A DNA stretch of 15,402 nt, taken from JAZGDL01 sp036477795. Its GTDB lineage: Bacteria; Planctomycetota; Phycisphaerae; UBA1845. Below the pieces are notes generated by a model. It made no database searches. It was not told the origin of the DNA and was given only the letters and a program-made list of their open reading frames with translations. The stretch lies in the NCBI GenBank assembly GCA_036477795.1, contig JAZGDL010000031.1, positions 1 to 15,402 of the forward strand, written 5' to 3'. Position 1 is the first letter of the stretch. The number at the start of each line of letters is the position of its first letter. Position numbers and translations under genes: made by a program. Below are positions 12,638 through 15,402 of this stretch, in pieces.

Positions 12638-14637
12638 TTTGCGCCTCCCTCCTCAACCCGCGTTTGCGCAGCCAGCATCGCCTCCACCTGCTCCAACCGC
12701 CCCAGCACGTCAGCGAGTAGCAGGTCCTGTTCCTCTATCAGCGCCTGCTGGCTCTTGATCGCCGCCATCAGGAAAGCCGTGAAGTCACCCAGACTGACTG
12801 CCTTGCCTCCGGGGCGGAGGATTTCGGGAGGGGACTCCTCCGCGATGACACCCAGATGTATTGTTTGCTGTGCATCCTCGGCATAACGATAGCGGACGAC
12901 GTCGGTGGTAATTAGCTTGTCCAGGATGTTCTGATAGTCCATCCGCCCGAGGGGCGAGATGTCTCGCTTGAACGCCCGAGAGCTGAACACGCTCCAGGAG
13001 TTCGCTACCGCTCCGGTCCCGTCACCGGCGTCGCCTACTTGCAGGACGGCCTGAAGGGGTAGAGTAAACTCAACGATATCGCCAAAGAAACCGCCCCCAT
13101 TAGCCCCGCCAAAACAATAGATTTTCCCCGTCGAGGAGTCGGTGGCACAGGCCAAGCCGAACCGTGGCGAAGGCAGCACGGCGTCCATGATGGGAATGGA
13201 ACCCGGAACATCGGGGATGCCCGGGTCATACTCAACGATCTCATTGAAGTAGGTCTCGGGTGGTCCATTAAACCCACCGAAGCAATAGATCACCTCCGTC
13301 GAGGAGTCGGTGGCACAGGTGAAGGCGTACCTTGGCGACGGCAGGGTGGCGTCCATGATCGGAATCGGACCCGGAAGGTCGGGGATACCCGGATCATACT
13401 CAACGATCTCGTCAAGGTAGGTATTGGCACCAGTCAGCCCGCCGAAACAATAGATTTTCCCCGTCGAGGAGTCGGTGGCACAGGCCAAGCCGAACCGTGG
13501 CGAAGGCAGCACGGTGTTCATGATGGGAATGGAACCCGGAACATCGGGGATGCCCGGATCAAACTCAACGATCTCGTCGAGGCGGGCGGAGGAGCCGTCT
13601 TTCCCGCCGAAACAATAGATCTTCCCAGTGGCTGCGGATGCGGCACAGGCCAACCCAGCCCTTCCCGAAGGCAGGACGGCGTTCATGATGGGAATGGGAC
13701 CCGGAACATCGGGAATACCCGGATCAAACTCAACGATCTCATCCTGCATGGTACTGCCTTCGTCTCCGCCAAAGCAGTATATTTTGTTCACGGCACTGCT
13801 CGCGACACACGCGAGCGCGAACCTGGGCGTAGGCAGATGAGCAGACAACGTACTCAGTCCGCGCGTAATAGGGTCGTACTCTATGATCTCGTTGGTAAGC
13901 GATCCATCAATCCCTCCGAAGCAATATACTTTTCCCGTCGTCGGAAAGCCGACACAAGGCAGACCCGAGCGTGGCGTCGGTAGAGTGGCGTTCATGATTT
14001 CGATGGAATCGCCTGCGGTCAGAAAGGGACCCGTGGTCCCGATACCGACACTTCCGGTCGTGTAGAAGAGGTCATCACCGTCCTGATTCCAACAGCAGCC
14101 GACTTCATCCTCGGCGCATGCCCAATCACCCCCGTTCGACTTGGCCACTTCTCCGTTGGCGCAGGAGAGCCCTCCAAGCGTATCGTCGTCCAACTTGTCA
14201 TCGAACCCTGCGGGAACTCCCGTCAGACCGGTCCACGGTGCGGTAGACGCACGAACGGAATTAGGTGTGGGCGTGAGTCTTTGCCGCGGGCCCAGCGGGT
14301 TAGTGGTTGGATCACATGGCGACAGACAACAGGCTTGGATCTTCAGCCAACGTGCTTCACCGGTGAACACGTTGGCACCGAAATCCAACGGCTCGGTGAA
14401 CCGCCCGTCCGTAACAGTGACGGTCGGCGTTAGCGTCGGTCCTATCTGCGTGCCTTCATCAGCGGCATCCCACAGGGTGAACTCGAAGTCGCACTCCCCG
14501 TTGACGGCAACACCGTCGTCGATGAGTTCACCCTGGTACGTAAAGGCCGTGCCCACGGCGGTCTGCCCGGGCAGCACACTCGGAATCGCCATCACCATCA
14601 GAGCGGTGCCCCAGATCCAAAGGTCTCTCGCATTCAT
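12634..14637 (-). CDS. exported kelch propeller protein with C-terminal S74 chaperone domain
   Basis: The 667-residue protein has a signal peptide (residues 1-24) and an N-terminal domain of the type AFTYQGELIDDG...FEFTLWDAADEG...GRFTEPLDFG...GEARWLKIQ...PRQRLTPTP (31-126), common before S74 domains. Six kelch units follow (about 213-530), each with LP-PR, a Cys, and YCFGG at 238, 287, 341, 396, 451 and 507. The end (550-667) matches the S74 intramolecular chaperone: SSRAFKRDISPLGRMDYQNI, TIHLGVIAEE, and a coiled coil (about 625-660). In endosialidase S74 domains a Ser and a Lys five residues later drive self-cleavage after trimerisation; Ser552 and Lys557 fit. A trimeric surface protein is therefore inferred. 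The gene is followed by the small secreted gene with a 4-base overlap. Confidence 0.88.
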   Translation of the reverse strand: MNARDLWIWGTALMVMAIPSVLPGQTAVGTAFTYQGELIDDGVAVNGECDFEFTLWDAADEGTQIGPTLTPTVTVTDGRFTEPLDFGANVFTGEARWLKIQACCLSPCDPTTNPLGPRQRLTPTPNSVRASTAPWTGLTGVPAGFDDKLDDDTLGGLSCANGEVAKSNGGDWACAEDEVGCCWNQDGDDLFYTTGSVGIGTTGPFLTAGDSIEIMNATLPTPRSGLPCVGFPTTGKVYCFGGIDGSLTNEIIEYDPITRGLSTLSAHLPTPRFALACVASSAVNKIYCFGGDEGSTMQDEIVEFDPGIPDVPGPIPIMNAVLPSGRAGLACAASAATGKIYCFGGKDGSSARLDEIVEFDPGIPDVPGSIPIMNTVLPSPRFGLACATDSSTGKIYCFGGLTGANTYLDEIVEYDPGIPDLPGPIPIMDATLPSPRYAFTCATDSSTEVIYCFGGFNGPPETYFNEIVEYDPGIPDVPGSIPIMDAVLPSPRFGLACATDSSTGKIYCFGGANGGGFFGDIVEFTLPLQAVLQVGDAGDGTGAVANSWSVFSSRAFKRDISPLGRMDYQNILDKLITTDVVRYRYAEDAQQTIHLGVIAEESPPEILRPGGKAVSLGDFTAFLMAAIKSQQALIEEQDLLLADVLGRLEQVEAMLAAQTRVEEGGAK
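12645..12655 (-). promoter_or_regulatory. strong ribosome binding site for the GTG start at 12637
   Basis: GAGGAGGGAGG on the minus strand ends 7 bases before GTG 12637. It lies inside the last codons of the kelch gene and supports the unusual GTG start and the GTGA overlap. Confidence 0.7.
13111..13228. repeat. kelch-unit DNA repeat, copy 2
   Basis: This segment is nearly identical (about three differences over roughly 117 bases) to 13444-13561, shifted by 333 bases (111 codons, two blades). It encodes the stretch from PGSIPIM to GKIYCFGG of the sixth blade. Confidence 0.85.
13444..13561. repeat. kelch-unit DNA repeat, copy 1
   Basis: This is the partner of 13111-13228 and lies in the fourth blade. 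The blade between them is clearly more diverged, so the identity is not explained by uniform tandem growth. Confidence 0.85.
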
Positions 14638-14644
14638 TGCCATT

Positions 14645-14650
14645 CTCCTT
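14645..14650 (-). promoter_or_regulatory. ribosome binding site fixing start at 14637
   Basis: AAGGAG on the minus strand is only 1 base from ATG 14643 but 7 bases from ATG 14637, so the second ATG is the likely start. Confidence 0.7.
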
Positions 14651-14723
14651 CTTTCAGCCGAGCGAACCCGGGGTTGTGTTGACGCTCAAGGGTAACCCCG
14701 CGGCGTTCGCTTTCCACCTATTC

Positions 14724-15402
14724 CTAAATTCCAAACACATTTGTTGCGCGCCAGCGGTTCAGTGCTTCTTTTAGCCGGCGGCGGTTACTCTCTGATACGT
14801 CCGGCAAGGCACGCGTCAGGGCGTCGACGATGCGATCGGTGGCGTCCTGGTCGCGGGCGATCAGATCGAAGAGGCCCTCCGCACGCGCGGCGGCTTCATC
14901 GATGGTGGGGGCGACGGCTAAGCGGCTTTGGGCGTCGAGCGTCAGTCGGCCGTCGTTCAATTCCAGGCGGATCATGTTTTCATTGTCGCGCTGGTCGGCT
15001 ATGGCGGCTTGGGCCCGCTGGTCGGCTAACACTTGGGCTAGCCAGGGCGGCGTGCTGCGGGCGTCTTCGGCTGAAGAGCCTCCCTCGCCTCTGGTTACGG
15101 GGTGGCTGACGTGGTTGTAGGCGACCCCGGCGAACAGGGCGATCTCGGCGTCAAAGGAACGGCTTTCGGCGGCCGGCCACAAGGTGAACACCAGAGCGAT
15201 CGAGGCGGCGGCGGCCAGGACGCCTAGTCGGGTGCCCCATGCCTTCCAGGCGTGGGGGACTGATTCCGTACGGTCGATCCTCTCCTGTGCGAGTCCGTCC
15301 CCCACCCCCAGAGGGGATGGGGCACCCGTGCCCGCGTCTGCGAGTCCGTCCCCCACCCCCAGAGGGGATGGGGCACCCGTGCTCGCGTCTGCGAGTCCAT
15401 CC
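14724..15402 (-). CDS. single-pass membrane protein, N-terminus beyond right edge
   Basis: The frame is open to the right edge, so the start is outside the window; a GTG at 15356 falls inside tandem repeats and is unlikely to be the real start. Visible order: two and a bit 17-residue repeats (DGLADAGTGAPSPLGVG), a short linker TESVPHAWKAWGTR, one membrane segment (LGVLAAAASIALVFTLW), then about 160 charged, mostly helical residues (AQVLADQRAQAAIADQRDNENMIRLEL; ATDRIVDALTRALPDVSESNRRRLKEALNRW). I do not recognise the family. A cytoplasmic N-terminus, one membrane pass and an external helical part fit anti-sigma-factor-like regulators, but no zinc-finger or other signature is visible. The next gene, the kelch protein, starts 86 bases downstream on the same strand, so co-transcription is possible. 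Confidence 0.7.
   Translation of the reverse strand, partial: DGLADASTGAPSPLGVGDGLADAGTGAPSPLGVGDGLAQERIDRTESVPHAWKAWGTRLGVLAAAASIALVFTLWPAAESRSFDAEIALFAGVAYNHVSHPVTRGEGGSSAEDARSTPPWLAQVLADQRAQAAIADQRDNENMIRLELNDGRLTLDAQSRLAVAPTIDEAAARAEGLFDLIARDQDATDRIVDALTRALPDVSESNRRRLKEALNRWRATNVFGI
15232..15267. repeat. hairpin repeat, family C (third core type)
   Basis: GTGCCCCAT (15232-15240), core GCCT-TCC-AGGC (15241-15251), then GTGGGGGAC and GATTCCG. It matches the arms of 8975-9027 but has a different, still self-complementary core. It encodes ESVPHAWKAWGT just before the membrane segment. Confidence 0.7.
15289..15402. repeat. 51-bp tandem repeats derived from family C
   Basis: Units 15289-15339 and 15340-15390 differ by only two bases in 51; a third begins at 15391 and runs off the edge. 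On the minus strand each contains GTGCCCCATCCCC, CTCT, GGGGGTGGGGGACGGA and CGCGGGCAC, the family C layout in opposite orientation to 15232. Each unit adds exactly 17 codons. Confidence 0.9.

Noticed and set aside
14669..14700. Inverted repeat CGGGGTT / AACCCCG between the membrane-protein and kelch genes as a terminator
   Set aside because: The 7-bp stem has an 18-base loop and no T-run follows, so a terminator call is not supported.
15289..15402. Tandem repeats as a CRISPR array
   Set aside because: Units are contiguous without unique spacers, are exact multiples of three bases and are translated within a gene.

Overview
The window looks like a GC-rich bacterial chromosome of planctomycete type, perhaps close to Phycisphaerae. 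This is inferred from protein style, not from a marker gene. The style includes a giant secreted beta-strand repeat protein ending in a two-loop dockerin-like module with a CFTGPGP linker, a secreted protein with the GTIGQPDA / GGFW signature, a kelch protein ending in an S74-type chaperone domain, a secreted TPR-CHAT protein, and many short palindromic repeats scattered in genes and between them. No rRNA, tRNA, CRISPR array, transposase or phage gene was found.

Layout. 1-1166 (minus) is the N-terminal part of a PEP/pyruvate-binding (PPDK-type ATP-grasp) protein running off the left edge. 1556-2353 (minus) is a SAM-dependent methyltransferase. 2499-3314 (minus) is a formyltransferase. 3548-4162 (plus) is a manganese-type superoxide dismutase with a clear sigma70-like promoter and Shine-Dalgarno. 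4163-4470 is a convergent gap holding palindromic repeats. 4471-8253 (minus) is a 1260-residue secreted beta-strand repeat protein with a C-terminal dockerin-like module and its own promoter. 8566-14637 (minus) holds three tightly spaced genes for exported proteins: a six-blade kelch protein with an S74 domain, a small secreted protein with a degenerate dockerin-like end (GTGA overlap), and a TPR-CHAT caspase-like protein. 14724-15402 (minus) is the C-terminal part of a single-pass membrane protein running off the right edge.

Working together. The left half is housekeeping-like: phosphotransfer, group transfer and oxidative defence, in separate transcription units. The right half looks like a cell-surface or extracytoplasmic set: adhesive or structural repeat proteins plus a probable cysteine protease, with a membrane protein upstream that could be regulatory. 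That functional link is inference from gene order only.

The most striking signal is repeat biology. Several distinct families of short hairpin-forming repeats sit between genes and also inside two reading frames without breaking them. The CHAT protein carries three such in-frame insertions (about 65, 104 and 12 codons), two of them inside the CHAT domain between or after its catalytic His and Cys. The membrane protein's N-terminal part is built from another family. Copies differ by paired, stem-preserving changes, which suggests that the hairpin itself is what is kept.
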